From CAYFZR01 sp046760505 [NCBI: Candidatus Hydrothermarchaeota archaeon] (GTDB taxonomy: Archaea > CAYFZR01), in NCBI GenBank assembly GCA_046760505.1, contig JBHIEG010000001.1, forward strand, positions 52,023 to 116,022: DNA of 64,000 bases, in the 5' to 3' direction. Numbering within the stretch: position 1 is the first letter of the stretch; each line of letters opens with the position of its first letter. The notes beneath the pieces are model-generated. The model worked only from the letters and a program-made list of their open reading frames with translations. It did not search any database and was not told the DNA's origin. This document shows positions 41,164 to 50,049 of the stretch, piece after piece. A program made the translations under genes and the position numbers.

Positions 41164-41235
41164 TTTCACCAAATTATCCCGTTTAAGCAGAGAAAAATTT
41201 TTATTCTCACTCATCGAAAGAGTTCTGGGGATTAT

Positions 41236-42144
41236 ATGCTCTCTGTTGATAAGGTAGTTATACAAACGATAGTAGATAACTATATAGACGTATTTGAGCC
41301 AAGTACCGATAAGATAAAAAGAATCTCTCCTGGAGAATTGAAAGAACCCTTGGTTGCGGGTCATGGACTCTCTTTCCTCATAGAAATTGAAAGAGGCAAT
41401 CAGACTAGAAAGATCCTCATGGACACCTCTCACTCATCCCACGCTCTGCTTCACAATCTCAAAAACTTAGGAAATGAAGTTGACGATATCGATACCATCT
41501 TTCTCAGTCATGGGCACCCGGACCACTACGGTGGTCTCTTGGGATTTTTGAACTCAAGAAATAAAGAAACGCCCATATTGATGCACCCCGAGGGGCAATT
41601 TCCCCGCTACATAGTAACTCCAGCTGGAGTAAGAGGGCCATTTTTATTTGATAGAGAAAAGGTAAAGGAGGCTGGAGGATTAATCGTAGAGGCAAAAAAT
41701 CCAGTTTCTTTAGATATCGGGGTCTTGAGTACAGGAGAAATAGAAAGAACCACAGATTTTGAGAAACCATGGATAGGCCCTAAGATAGTAAAAAATCATG
41801 TATTTCAGGATGACTATTTCATGGACGAGCAAGCCTTAGTTTTGAATGTTAAGAATAAAGGTTTGGTCATACTCGTGGGATGCGCTCATCCAGGAGTGGT
41901 GAACATAATCAATCATGCACAAAAACTAACTGGAATCAATGAAATTTATGGAATCATCGGAGGTTTCCATCTTACCGTAGCAGAGGATGAAATCATAGAA
42001 AAGACAGTCGATGCTTTTAAGGAAAAAAATCCATCTATCATAATACCAGCTCACTGTACTGGCTTCAGGGCAATGAAAAAAATTTCAGAGAAAATGCCTG
42101 AACAATTCTTTGTGAACTGTGTGGGAACAAAAGTTTTTTTATAG
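41236..42144 (+). CDS. Metallo-beta-lactamase-fold hydrolase (MptS-like/RFA-P synthase-related)
   Basis: The chosen start ATG 41236 gives 302 residues. The frame can extend to TTG 41161, but no ribosome-binding site supports that. The zinc motif HGHPDHYGG is near residue 94, with GCAHPGVVNI near 216 and the last His in IPAHCTG. Closest known relatives by layout are archaeal MBL proteins annotated as 7,8-dihydropterin-6-methyl-4-(beta-D-ribofuranosyl)-aminobenzene-5'-phosphate synthase. That assignment is frequently carried over and should be regarded as family-level. Confidence 0.82.
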   Translation: MLSVDKVVIQTIVDNYIDVFEPSTDKIKRISPGELKEPLVAGHGLSFLIEIERGNQTRKILMDTSHSSHALLHNLKNLGNEVDDIDTIFLSHGHPDHYGGLLGFLNSRNKETPILMHPEGQFPRYIVTPAGVRGPFLFDREKVKEAGGLIVEAKNPVSLDIGVLSTGEIERTTDFEKPWIGPKIVKNHVFQDDYFMDEQALVLNVKNKGLVILVGCAHPGVVNIINHAQKLTGINEIYGIIGGFHLTVAEDEIIEKTVDAFKEKNPSIIIPAHCTGFRAMKKISEKMPEQFFVNCVGTKVFL

Positions 42145-42164
42145 TTTCAAAGTTGATTAGAAAC

Positions 42165-42938
42165 ATGATAAAACCCTCAGATCTGGTAACTCTGAAGAAA
42201 TTCGAAGCAGGATTCGGCTGGTACAACAAAATAAGAGGAGATATCAAAGGTAAGTACTTTAGAGATATCGTTGATCTTGACAGAGAAACTGCTGTTGAAT
42301 TATCCAATTATATAAATGGAAAATTCCATGATTTCAAGCCTTATCCAACTGTAGAGTGGATAATATCTACATCTCCCTTAAAAGATCTGGAAATATTTTT
42401 TATGTTCGACAATAATCCTGAATTCGGTAAAGATCTCTTCGTTTTCTTTGATAAAAGAGGGGTTGACAAGATTCCTTCAGAAGATGTATACGTTTTTACC
42501 CAGAGCTACCTTTCATTGATTTCCAGATATCGCAAAGACTTGTGTAAAAGATTAGAGTGCTCCAGTAAAATGCTAACAATGGAAGAGGTTGAGAGAGAAA
42601 AGAAAGAAAATTTTTCTGAATATACCATGGGAAAGAGAGAAGATCTCTTAAAAAAAATAAAGTATGAGACTGCAAAAGAAATATCTCCACGAATAAAGGC
42701 TAAATTTATTGAATCTGAACAAGAAATATGGGGATTTAGATTTTCACCCCTCTATGATTTAGATATTACATACAAACTTGATTCGGACAACAATTTGAAA
42801 ATATTATACAACGAGATTGGAGTAAAGAAATATATACTGGGAATTTTGATAGCCTTTACCTGGCTTTATGCAAACGAAATTATAAGGGAAGCCCAAAAAA
42901 TAGATAATAGTATTCCACGGATATCCAGATACATATAG
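42165..42938 (+). CDS. Conserved hypothetical protein, possibly DUF3786-like
   Basis: The protein is 257 residues from ATG 42165. A frame from TTG 42153 is slightly longer. It is soluble, with alternating acidic and aromatic residues, no cysteine cluster (only two cysteines near residue 128) and no transmembrane segment. The order of secondary structure vaguely recalls DUF3786, but I cannot confirm this. It follows the MBL gene by 20 nt and precedes a thioesterase by 9 nt, so all three may be one operon. Confidence 0.6.
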   Translation: MIKPSDLVTLKKFEAGFGWYNKIRGDIKGKYFRDIVDLDRETAVELSNYINGKFHDFKPYPTVEWIISTSPLKDLEIFFMFDNNPEFGKDLFVFFDKRGVDKIPSEDVYVFTQSYLSLISRYRKDLCKRLECSSKMLTMEEVEREKKENFSEYTMGKREDLLKKIKYETAKEISPRIKAKFIESEQEIWGFRFSPLYDLDITYKLDSDNNLKILYNEIGVKKYILGILIAFTWLYANEIIREAQKIDNSIPRISRYI

Positions 42939-42947
42939 GGGGTTTAG

Positions 42948-43358
42948 ATGAAGGAAAGCAAAACAGAGATCAAGGTGAGAATCTCTGATACAGACCTATG
43001 GGGCGTCGTTTATTTTGCAAATTACTTCCGCTATTTTGGCGTTGGTATAGAGGAGTTCTTCATGTCTCTAGGAATTCCTAGGGAAGAGTTGATAAAATTT
43101 TTCGAAGAAAAAAAGGTAGCAATGCCAATAGTAGAGGCTTCCTGCCAATATAAGGCTCCAGCCAGATTTGGAGATACATTGGAGTTGGATACAACGCTTA
43201 AAGGAATTGGTAACAAGAAGATAACCTTCGAATTTAATTTACTTAGAAAATACGATGGTGAACTCATAGCAAAAGGTCGCGTAACTCACGTATTAGTGGA
43301 CGAAAACTGGAAACCCATAGAAATCCCTAAAGAACTGAAGAAATTATTAGAAAATTGA
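42948..43358 (+). CDS. 4HBT hotdog-fold thioesterase, paralogue A
   Basis: The 136-residue YbgC/FadM-like acyl-CoA thioesterase carries the catalytic SDTDLWGVVYFANYFRYF segment with Asp-x-x-x-x-Gly-Val-Val. It has a Shine-Dalgarno (GGGGG) upstream. It is similar to the second copy at 45195-45602, with which it brackets a KaiC-like gene. Confidence 0.88.
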   Translation: MKESKTEIKVRISDTDLWGVVYFANYFRYFGVGIEEFFMSLGIPREELIKFFEEKKVAMPIVEASCQYKAPARFGDTLELDTTLKGIGNKKITFEFNLLRKYDGELIAKGRVTHVLVDENWKPIEIPKELKKLLEN

Positions 43359-43371
43359 GATAAAATAAAAC

Positions 43372-43394
43372 CATTATATAACTCTGTTATAATG
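43372..43394. repeat. 7-bp inverted repeat after thioesterase A
   Basis: CATTATA and TATAATG are exact reverse complements separated by 9 nt, about 14 nt after the thioesterase stop. It is AT-rich and could be a chance palindrome, an operator or a terminator element. Confidence 0.35.
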
Positions 43395-43472
43395 AAAAAC
43401 CTTTAAAACAGCTAGAAGTAACAATACATCGTCAATTGATTTGTTGATGAACTTCTCAAAACTGTATAGAGA

Positions 43473-43483
43473 AAATATATATT
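43473..43483 (+). promoter_or_regulatory. TATA box of the KaiC-like two-domain gene
   Basis: AAATATATATT is centred about 28 nt before ATG 43506, which lacks a ribosome-binding site. Leaderless transcription is likely. Confidence 0.5.
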
Positions 43484-43505
43484 AAATACCCGCTCATTTT
43501 TAAGC

Positions 43506-45125
43506 ATGCGTGAAAAGCCTATACCTGAAGAAATTTTAGATGCGTTTAACAGGTACAGAGGTTATGTATTACTGATAAAGGGAGATCCAGGAACCGGGAA
43601 AACAATATTTTCTCTTGAATTATTAAACGAATTGAGTAAAAATGGCAACGGAATTTACCTCTCTACTAGAGTATCTGGAAAGTATTTATACGATCATTTT
43701 CCATGGCTAAAAGGTGTTTTGTTTGAGGAAAATATATTAGATACGACCAAAGGCTACCTAATCGAGGCAAAAGATCCTAAGAAAGCGGTATTCTACAGTT
43801 CAAAGCCAGATTTTATCAAAACCATATATGAGAGAATACATCATTTAGAAAAACCAGTTACTTTAGTTATAGATAGTTGGGACGTTATATTTAACGATAT
43901 AAAGGAAGCAAAGGATTTGGAAGATAATTTTATAGAGATATCTCGCGATACTGAAACGAATGTAGTTATGATAACGGAAAAGCAAGGTAAGTCTCTTGAT
44001 TATTTAGTAGATGGCATATTAAGATTTGAGAAGAAGAATATAGAAGGGAGAAGAATTAGGTTACTCCACATAGATAAAATGAGAGGAATAAAGATAAGAA
44101 AGCCAAGCTATGTTTTTACTCTGGAGAGTGGTAGAATAAAATGCTTTAAGCCATTCAAGCCATTGGTCTACAGTTTGTGTGGAAAACTATGCTCTGTCTG
44201 CGATCTTTTCATCGATAAAAAATGCAAGGGATGTGTACTAGAAAACGAAAGCAGAGAAGAAAAATGCCCTATATATAAATGCTTGGTGGTTAAAAAAGCC
44301 AAATCTTGCGACAGATGTGCTGAATTAAACTCATGTAGCATATATGAAAAATCCGTGGAGAAATGCATAATATCGGGATACAGTCCTAAGAAATTAATAA
44401 TTAAGGAGTGGGTGTCTACAAAAGATGGCATGACTCATTTTTCATCGGGAAGCGAGGAGTTAGATGCAATTTTAGGGGGAGGATATAGGAGAGGTAGCCT
44501 AGTGCTCATAGACGTTGGAGAAGGAGTTCAAGATCCAGCATATAGACTCTTTAATTATTTGCCTGTAATGAACTTCATTCAGCAGGGAAGAGGCGCAATA
44601 ATATCAACTGTGGGTGGAGCAGACTCTCAAGAAGTAAGGAACAGGATGTGCCGTTTTGTAAGCGAGAAAACATTTGACGAATACGTTAGGGTACTGGAAA
44701 TAAACAATCCTGAAAAAGATCAGGAGAAGCCCTACATCGTTATATTAGAGGACGATACAATAGAGGCTTTCAACGATGCCTGGGTTAAAACTCAGAAGGA
44801 GCTCAGAAAAAAGACAGGCAAGCCGATATATCATCATTTTGGTTTTGACATACTGGAATACAGATACGGAGAGCAATCCCTGATAGAGGAAACCAGCAAG
44901 ATAACAACAATGATAAAGAGCAACGGAGATCTTGGAATCGCAGTAACAAAACCCGGTCTAAAATCCAAACAGGAACTAGCAAACATAGCAAGTGTCCATC
45001 TAAAAATAATGAATATTCATGGTTTCACTGTCTTTTATGGAATACAACCAATTACAGAACTTTATTTAACAAATGTAGATATATCCAAAGGTTATCCTAA
45101 GATAAAACTCTGCCCAATTGTTTAG
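43506..45125 (+). CDS. KaiC-like ATPase with central cysteine-cluster domain and second degenerate KaiC domain
   Basis: The protein has 539 residues. The N-terminal KaiC/RecA domain has Walker A GDPGTGKT (residues 26-33) and Walker B VTLVIDSWDV (about 118). Residues 225-287 hold about eleven cysteines (CGKLCSVC, CKGC, CPIYKC, CDRC, CSIY), resembling the DUF3795 metal-binding pattern. A second KaiC-like domain (about 310-539, GSEELDAILGGGYRRG) has lost the GKT of its P-loop (VGEGVQD). Such fusions suggest a nucleotide-driven switch with a metal or redox module. It lies between two thioesterases. Confidence 0.8.
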   Translation: MREKPIPEEILDAFNRYRGYVLLIKGDPGTGKTIFSLELLNELSKNGNGIYLSTRVSGKYLYDHFPWLKGVLFEENILDTTKGYLIEAKDPKKAVFYSSKPDFIKTIYERIHHLEKPVTLVIDSWDVIFNDIKEAKDLEDNFIEISRDTETNVVMITEKQGKSLDYLVDGILRFEKKNIEGRRIRLLHIDKMRGIKIRKPSYVFTLESGRIKCFKPFKPLVYSLCGKLCSVCDLFIDKKCKGCVLENESREEKCPIYKCLVVKKAKSCDRCAELNSCSIYEKSVEKCIISGYSPKKLIIKEWVSTKDGMTHFSSGSEELDAILGGGYRRGSLVLIDVGEGVQDPAYRLFNYLPVMNFIQQGRGAIISTVGGADSQEVRNRMCRFVSEKTFDEYVRVLEINNPEKDQEKPYIVILEDDTIEAFNDAWVKTQKELRKKTGKPIYHHFGFDILEYRYGEQSLIEETSKITTMIKSNGDLGIAVTKPGLKSKQELANIASVHLKIMNIHGFTVFYGIQPITELYLTNVDISKGYPKIKLCPIV

Positions 45126-45194
45126 AGTTTCCTAATTGCTCTCAAATAAAAATATATAAAATATTTTTGTAAAAAGAGAGTTTTGGCGTATCAA

Positions 45195-45602
45195 ATGAAA
45201 GTTCATAAAACTGAGATCAGGGTTAGATTTGGAGACACAGATCCCTTTGGAGTTGTTTATTATGTAAGCTACTTTAGATACATCAAAGACGCCCTTGATG
45301 AGTACATCAGGTCCAGCGGTTTTGAGCCAGAGAAATTTTATAGGGATGTTAAGAGGAAGATAGGTTTTCCCATCGTAGAGGCATTTTGCCAATACAGGGC
45401 TCCAGCCAGATATGATGATCTATTGGAAATACATACGAGCATAAAGGAAATAAAAGAAAAATCCATAAAATTCAACTTCGACGTCTATAAAAAAGAAGAA
45501 AAAAAGTTTTTGGCAAACGGATATCTCACGATCCTAGCAATTGATGAAAATTGGAGACCTATAAAGATTCCGGATGATATACGAAATTTACTGACTAAAT
45601 GA
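45195..45602 (+). CDS. 4HBT hotdog-fold thioesterase, paralogue B
   Basis: The protein is 135 residues from ATG 45195. TTG 45183 is an alternative start. The motif GDTDPFGVVYYVSYFRYIKD is the same catalytic segment as in paralogue A, and FCQYRAPARY and ENWRPIKIP are also shared. It lies about 70 nt after the KaiC-like gene. Substrate unknown; probably an acyl-CoA. Confidence 0.88.
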   Translation: MKVHKTEIRVRFGDTDPFGVVYYVSYFRYIKDALDEYIRSSGFEPEKFYRDVKRKIGFPIVEAFCQYRAPARYDDLLEIHTSIKEIKEKSIKFNFDVYKKEEKKFLANGYLTILAIDENWRPIKIPDDIRNLLTK

Positions 45603-45604
45603 TC

Positions 45605-46579
45605 TTAAATTCCAATATCTCTCGCATTTTTCCCAAGGATGTTTTCTTTAGATTCTAAGTCGATTTCCAGAGATAGTACCCACCTTATGCAGTTCTTCAT
45701 TCCTGTAAATCTATCGCAAAAGCCTGTTATCGCGGGGTAATCTGATCCATAGAGTATTCTATCGGATCCGACTTCATTCAAGACTTTTTTTAATAGATCT
45801 TCGTTGAAAGATGCTGAAATATCCATATAAATATTATCGTTCCTTTTCAACAGATTCAATGTATTTTCAAAATGATTCGGAGGCAAATATGGAAAGTAGC
45901 CTCCCATGTGTGCAAGCACTATCTTCAGATCCGGATGTTGTGCTGCGATATCTCCTAGATGAGAAGGAGAACAGTCTTTAGAAAGGCTTGGAAGTTCCCA
46001 AGGACCCATACCTAAGCCCATGTGGATTAGAATGATTAATTCTTCTTTTTCAGCACATTCATATATTAAACTCATTTTTTCATCCTTAGGATTGAAGAAT
46101 TGATAGTTAGGGAGGAGTTTTATTCCCTTGAACCCATAATCTTTTATCTTTTTGAACTTATTTCTTATGTATTCTTCATCTTTATTTGGATTTATTGAGC
46201 CGAAACCAACTATTCTGTTAGGATATCTGTCCAAAAAATCTTTCACTTCTTCTTCTGGCGTATTTACCAGTGAATGAATTTGTTTTCCAAGATGAAAGAG
46301 ATACCTCTTTGCGATGTCCTTTTCTTCAATGGGAACAACACGCCAGAAGTACCAGAAGTATGATTTTGCCTCCTCAGGGTCAATATCTCTCATGTACTTA
46401 TTAAAATCCTCTTTGTTGGTCTCTATAGAAAGTAAAACTGCTCTATCAACTCCTGCTTCGTCTAAAATCCTGACAAAGTCATCTATCATATTTTCTCTTG
46501 TTTTACCAGGACTAGGGACTCTTGGGGGATGTACATGAGCATCTATTACTTCTATTTCTCTGGAATCGATCTTAATCAT
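45605..46579 (-). CDS. TIM-barrel amidohydrolase (amidohydrolase 2 family)
   Basis: The protein has 324 residues from ATG 46579. TTG 46600, seven codons upstream, overlaps the previous gene and is less likely. Motifs are VIDAHVHPPR (metal ligands), a central HMGL, LAHMGG and YGSDYP near the end. Family members hydrolyse or decarboxylate small molecules. No substrate can be inferred. It is preceded by the YkgJ-like gene, with 17 nt between. Confidence 0.85.
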   Translation of the reverse strand: MIKIDSREIEVIDAHVHPPRVPSPGKTRENMIDDFVRILDEAGVDRAVLLSIETNKEDFNKYMRDIDPEEAKSYFWYFWRVVPIEEKDIAKRYLFHLGKQIHSLVNTPEEEVKDFLDRYPNRIVGFGSINPNKDEEYIRNKFKKIKDYGFKGIKLLPNYQFFNPKDEKMSLIYECAEKEELIILIHMGLGMGPWELPSLSKDCSPSHLGDIAAQHPDLKIVLAHMGGYFPYLPPNHFENTLNLLKRNDNIYMDISASFNEDLLKKVLNEVGSDRILYGSDYPAITGFCDRFTGMKNCIRWVLSLEIDLESKENILGKNARDIGI

Positions 46580-46596
46580 GATTTTGATAAAATATT

Positions 46597-47856
46597 TCAA
46601 AATTTATAAGTTTTTTTATCTTCTGTTTCCCACAACATCTCCATGATATTTTGATCTAAGATTCTTATAGATTCTTCCACGTCATTTCTTTCAATGATTT
46701 CATGGTTGTTCTTCAGCGAGCAGATTATAGATATAATGTACAGCGTGTGCAAAATTCTCCCTGTGTTGAACAAACCCACGATGCATGGAATAGGGAGACT
46801 CTGAATCAGATGGTATTGAAATATTGGGTGGTCTATCAGGTAATTAACGTAAAATTCCATCGTAGACTTTGCTTCATCTGAAATTTTTTTAGCCAATATA
46901 TTTTTATTTATTGAAACTTTTTTATCCTTCTTCTTCCCAAAATAATTTACAATCAGTTTGTTATCAGAGTATTTAATTCTATATGGATATAAACCCTCAG
47001 TTCCACTTAAATAACTTGTCTTTTCCAGAAAAGAGTAAAAATCCTTCTCAACGTGGAATTCGTCTTTAAATAACTGAAACAAATCTTCAGAAGCATCTAT
47101 TATAAAAGTAGAATCTTCCCTGCTTGTAATAGGTCCTAGATATTGATTGTAGTAAACTTCGTAAGCCCAAATTCTTTTTCTGAAAGAGAATAGGAAGTCT
47201 TCCTCTTCAAAAGCTCTTCTTTTTATCTCTTTTATGGTAAAAAATATCTCATCAGGAGTTACAAAAGTAATGTACTCGCTGAAATTTTCTATCCACCGCT
47301 CTATTGGAAAAGGCTCCCTTATAATTTTAAATTTTTTCGAGAGTGTCTCGTACGCTCTTTTTGCAAAATCTTCCAGAAATTCTCTCTCTATCGAATTGGA
47401 TTTTGGGTGATTTATGGCAGGACAAGATAAGTTTAGTATTATCTTAAGTTTTCCAGAAAATAAATCCCTCCTTATGCTGAATGGAAATCTCCTACAGATA
47501 GATGGTCTATTTTCATAGATCTTGCATACGTTATAGTTTATCAGGAATGAACATTTTTCGGCTCTTTGTTTTATAAAATAACGCTTCTTGCCATCTCTTT
47601 CTTCTGTTTCTTCCAGAAAATTGTACTTTGATACTATCTCTTTTTCCTCCTCAAAAACCTCAATTTTCTTAAAACGGCAGCAGAAACCACATCTAAGACA
47701 GGTCCATTTCCAGTTTTTAGGAAAATAAGTTTCAAATTCTATTTCTTTCCCATGAACTTCTATCACACCGGTAAAAATTTCTTTTTCATCAAACATCAAA
47801 TGAACAACTAATCTTTTCAATAAGTATCTTTGGCTCTCAGGTAATTCGTTGTGCAA
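46597..47856 (-). CDS. YkgJ-type Cys-cluster protein
   Basis: The protein has up to 419 residues. Residues 54-62 (CLRCGFCC) together with CKIYENRPSICRRFP (about 115-129) form the CxxCxxCC...CxxxxxRPxxCRxFP pattern of the YkgJ family, predicted to bind Zn or an Fe-S cluster. The remaining 290 residues are helical and of unknown function, making it much longer than typical YkgJ (about 110). The start is uncertain: TTG 47856, or ATG 47796 giving 399 residues. No partner is obvious. Confidence 0.75.
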   Translation of the reverse strand: MHNELPESQRYLLKRLVVHLMFDEKEIFTGVIEVHGKEIEFETYFPKNWKWTCLRCGFCCRFKKIEVFEEEKEIVSKYNFLEETEERDGKKRYFIKQRAEKCSFLINYNVCKIYENRPSICRRFPFSIRRDLFSGKLKIILNLSCPAINHPKSNSIEREFLEDFAKRAYETLSKKFKIIREPFPIERWIENFSEYITFVTPDEIFFTIKEIKRRAFEEEDFLFSFRKRIWAYEVYYNQYLGPITSREDSTFIIDASEDLFQLFKDEFHVEKDFYSFLEKTSYLSGTEGLYPYRIKYSDNKLIVNYFGKKKDKKVSINKNILAKKISDEAKSTMEFYVNYLIDHPIFQYHLIQSLPIPCIVGLFNTGRILHTLYIISIICSLKNNHEIIERNDVEESIRILDQNIMEMLWETEDKKTYKF

Positions 47857-47923
47857 ATACTTTTATGTCATAACCTCAGTTTTATGTTATAAACTCTATT
47901 TGTAACATAAGTTGGTGTGTAAC

Positions 47924-48652
47924 TTGATTGTGGAGTACGGAGATGTTGTTAAGGTCAACTTCTCCATCCTACTGGAAGATGGAGAGGTATTCGAAACAAC
48001 TTATGAAGATGTTGCAAAGAAAAAAGGAATCTACGCAAGCTGGAGGAAATATGTACCACTTGTATTCAAAGCAGGAATAGGACAGGTGATAGAGGGATTA
48101 GATAAAGCAGTCATAGGTATGAGAAAAGGAGAAGAAAAATCAGTAAGAATCCCTCCCGAAGAGGGTTATGGGCATATAAGACCGGAATTGATTCAGACCG
48201 TGCCCATGGATATGTTCAGAAAAATTGGAGTAGAACCAATGGAAGGAATGATCATAGATACAAGTGAAGGCTATGCGAAGGTAATAGCAGTAACCGAAGA
48301 AGAAGTCGAATTGGACTTAAATCACCCTTTGGCAGGTAAAACAGTCATTTTTGAAATCGTTTTAGAAGACATAGTGAAAGAAAAAGCAAAAGAACAAGGT
48401 TTAGTCGAGAGAGGGACTTACTTACTTAGAATGAGGAGATTTGAGGAAGCATTAGAATTTTTTGATAAAGCCTTGAATATAAATCCAGAACATGGAGATG
48501 CTTGGAACAAAAAAGGTGTTGCCCTAGGAATGATGGAAAAATTTGAGGAAGCTTTAGCATGCTTTGACAGAGCACTAGAAATAAATCCACAAGACAGAGA
48601 AGCATTGTCCAACAGAAAACTTGCCCTGAGCAGGATAAGAGAAGGAAAATAA
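47924..48652 (+). CDS. FKBP-type peptidyl-prolyl isomerase fused to TPR repeats
   Basis: The chosen TTG 47924 has a GGTG Shine-Dalgarno 8 nt upstream. TTG 47912 and GTG 47930 are alternatives. The N-terminal half is a SlyD-like FKBP (FEATURES such as FKAGIGQVIEGLDKAVIGM and the GYGHIRPELIQTVP insert). The C-terminal 70 residues form two TPRs (EALEFFDKALNINPE and EALACFDRALEINPQ). Archaeal FKBPs normally lack TPRs, so this fusion is uncommon; eukaryotic FKBP51/52 use TPRs to bind Hsp90. It probably acts as a chaperone with a docking arm. Confidence 0.85.
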   Translation: MIVEYGDVVKVNFSILLEDGEVFETTYEDVAKKKGIYASWRKYVPLVFKAGIGQVIEGLDKAVIGMRKGEEKSVRIPPEEGYGHIRPELIQTVPMDMFRKIGVEPMEGMIIDTSEGYAKVIAVTEEEVELDLNHPLAGKTVIFEIVLEDIVKEKAKEQGLVERGTYLLRMRRFEEALEFFDKALNINPEHGDAWNKKGVALGMMEKFEEALACFDRALEINPQDREALSNRKLALSRIREGK

Positions 48653-48655
48653 AGG

Positions 48656-49057
48656 TTAAACTCTGTAAACAGTCTTGGGATCGAATATTCTTTCCTCTAC
48701 TACTTCCCATACCCCATCTCTTAGTTTTCTGAAGAAACATGACCTGTAGCCTTCATGACAGGCTCCGGTGACCTGTTCGACCTTTATTAAAATAGCATCG
48801 CCATCGCAATCTAACCTTATCTCTTTCGGTACTTGGATGTGTCCTGAGGTTTCTCCCTTTTTCCAGATTTTCTTTCTACTTGTACTGTAAAGATAAACCT
48901 CATTCTTCTTTAATGTCTTCTCCAAGGCTTCTTTGTTCATGAATCCCACCATCAAAACCTCTTTGTCACTTATGTCCTGAATTACCGCTATTATCAAGCC
49001 GTTTCTCTTGAAATCCACTTCATTTAATATATTATTTATCATATTATCATTTCTCAT
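48656..49057 (-). CDS. hisI: Phosphoribosyl-AMP cyclohydrolase
   Basis: It performs the third step of histidine synthesis. The 133-residue protein has the zinc and Mg motifs: SRKKIWKKGETSGHIQ, LDCDGDAILIKV and GACHEGYRSCFFR. HisE is not fused. It starts in the stop codon of the HEKGH gene, so the two are co-expressed. Confidence 0.95.
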   Translation of the reverse strand: MRNDNMINNILNEVDFKRNGLIIAVIQDISDKEVLMVGFMNKEALEKTLKKNEVYLYSTSRKKIWKKGETSGHIQVPKEIRLDCDGDAILIKVEQVTGACHEGYRSCFFRKLRDGVWEVVEERIFDPKTVYRV

Positions 49058-49761
49058 TCAAGAATCTCCCACTCATCCCATGAGATACCTCTGGGAGGAT
49101 ACAAGTTATCGAAAATCTCGCCAATCTTATTGTTAGCGGTTAGAATATCTTCAGAGTCCTTTATATCGGTTAAGGCTTCTGCTATTTTCCCAACAAAGGT
49201 GGATTCGCTGGTTTTTAGAAAACTAAAATCTTCTTTGGAAACTGCATCAAACGCAAGGAATGTAGCCAGAGAACAATAGTAGTACCCATCTCTAAGTTCA
49301 TAAGGCGTTGGGATCAATTTTCTGATTAAAGTAGAGCACCTAGCATTAGCAATGCAAACTATCCAGTATTTTTGAGGGATTAGGTACTTATTTATGTAGT
49401 AGTCCTCTACATTAACCACAACATAAGGTCTGAAAGGCACAGGAGGCGGATAAAGTTCCCTACAAGTTATATGACCCTTCTCATGAAGAATTTGCCACTC
49501 AACAACATGCTTCCAAGGTACATCGTAGTGCTCGCTTGCAAATGCAATTGAGAGTTCTGCATTATCAATGCTAAAGTAGATAATATTCTCCTTAAGATTG
49601 ATACATGTAGTGTAAGCTGTTTTGACTTCTATGGGGTATGCTATTTTCTTTGCATGCTCAAATATTTCTTTTTGGGTTACCCCCAAGGGTTCTACGTGTT
49701 CGAATCTTATGTGCTCCGTGTTTCCCCTTTCAGTGATTTTTCCGCAAACCACGCAACGCAT
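49054..49761 (-). CDS. Putative zinc metallopeptidase with N-terminal zinc finger
   Basis: The 235-residue protein begins with CVVCG near residue 3. The motif HEKGH at residues 93-97 resembles HExxH, with an EDYYIN motif 22-31 residues later that could supply a third ligand. This combination suggests a gluzincin-like peptidase, but I do not recognise a named family and the evidence rests on the motif. It overlaps hisI by 4 nt and follows the small Cys-rich gene by 24 nt. Confidence 0.6.
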   Translation of the reverse strand: MRCVVCGKITERGNTEHIRFEHVEPLGVTQKEIFEHAKKIAYPIEVKTAYTTCINLKENIIYFSIDNAELSIAFASEHYDVPWKHVVEWQILHEKGHITCRELYPPPVPFRPYVVVNVEDYYINKYLIPQKYWIVCIANARCSTLIRKLIPTPYELRDGYYYCSLATFLAFDAVSKEDFSFLKTSESTFVGKIAEALTDIKDSEDILTANNKIGEIFDNLYPPRGISWDEWEILE

Positions 49762-49785
49762 CTAATTCCCCGAATTGTTTTTGAT

Positions 49786-50025
49786 TTAACCTCTACTCTG
49801 GAGATTCCTTAATTTTTCTACACAATTATCACACACAATTATTCTCTCGCCTTCAAAGTAAATTGGGTAGAGCTTCGTTACCTCCTCCTTACATAGTTCG
49901 CATTCCATAGATATCTTCAATTCCTCAACACATTTAATACATACCAGTAAATTTTTAGATTCCTTTTTTACAAGATGTAATACATTTGCAGGGCCCTTAC
50001 ACCAATCACATTTATAGTGTCTCAT
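49786..50025 (-). CDS. Small protein with four CxxC knuckles
   Basis: The 79-residue protein has CDWC, CIKC, CELC and CDNC pairs, which could form two zinc fingers. The Shine-Dalgarno GGAGG sits 6 nt before the ATG. It heads a possible operon with the HEKGH protein and hisI. Role unknown; a nucleic-acid or protein adaptor is possible. Confidence 0.65.
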   Translation of the reverse strand: MRHYKCDWCKGPANVLHLVKKESKNLLVCIKCVEELKISMECELCKEEVTKLYPIYFEGERIIVCDNCVEKLRNLQSRG

Positions 50026-50049
50026 TTTTGCCTCCGTTTGTTAACTTGA

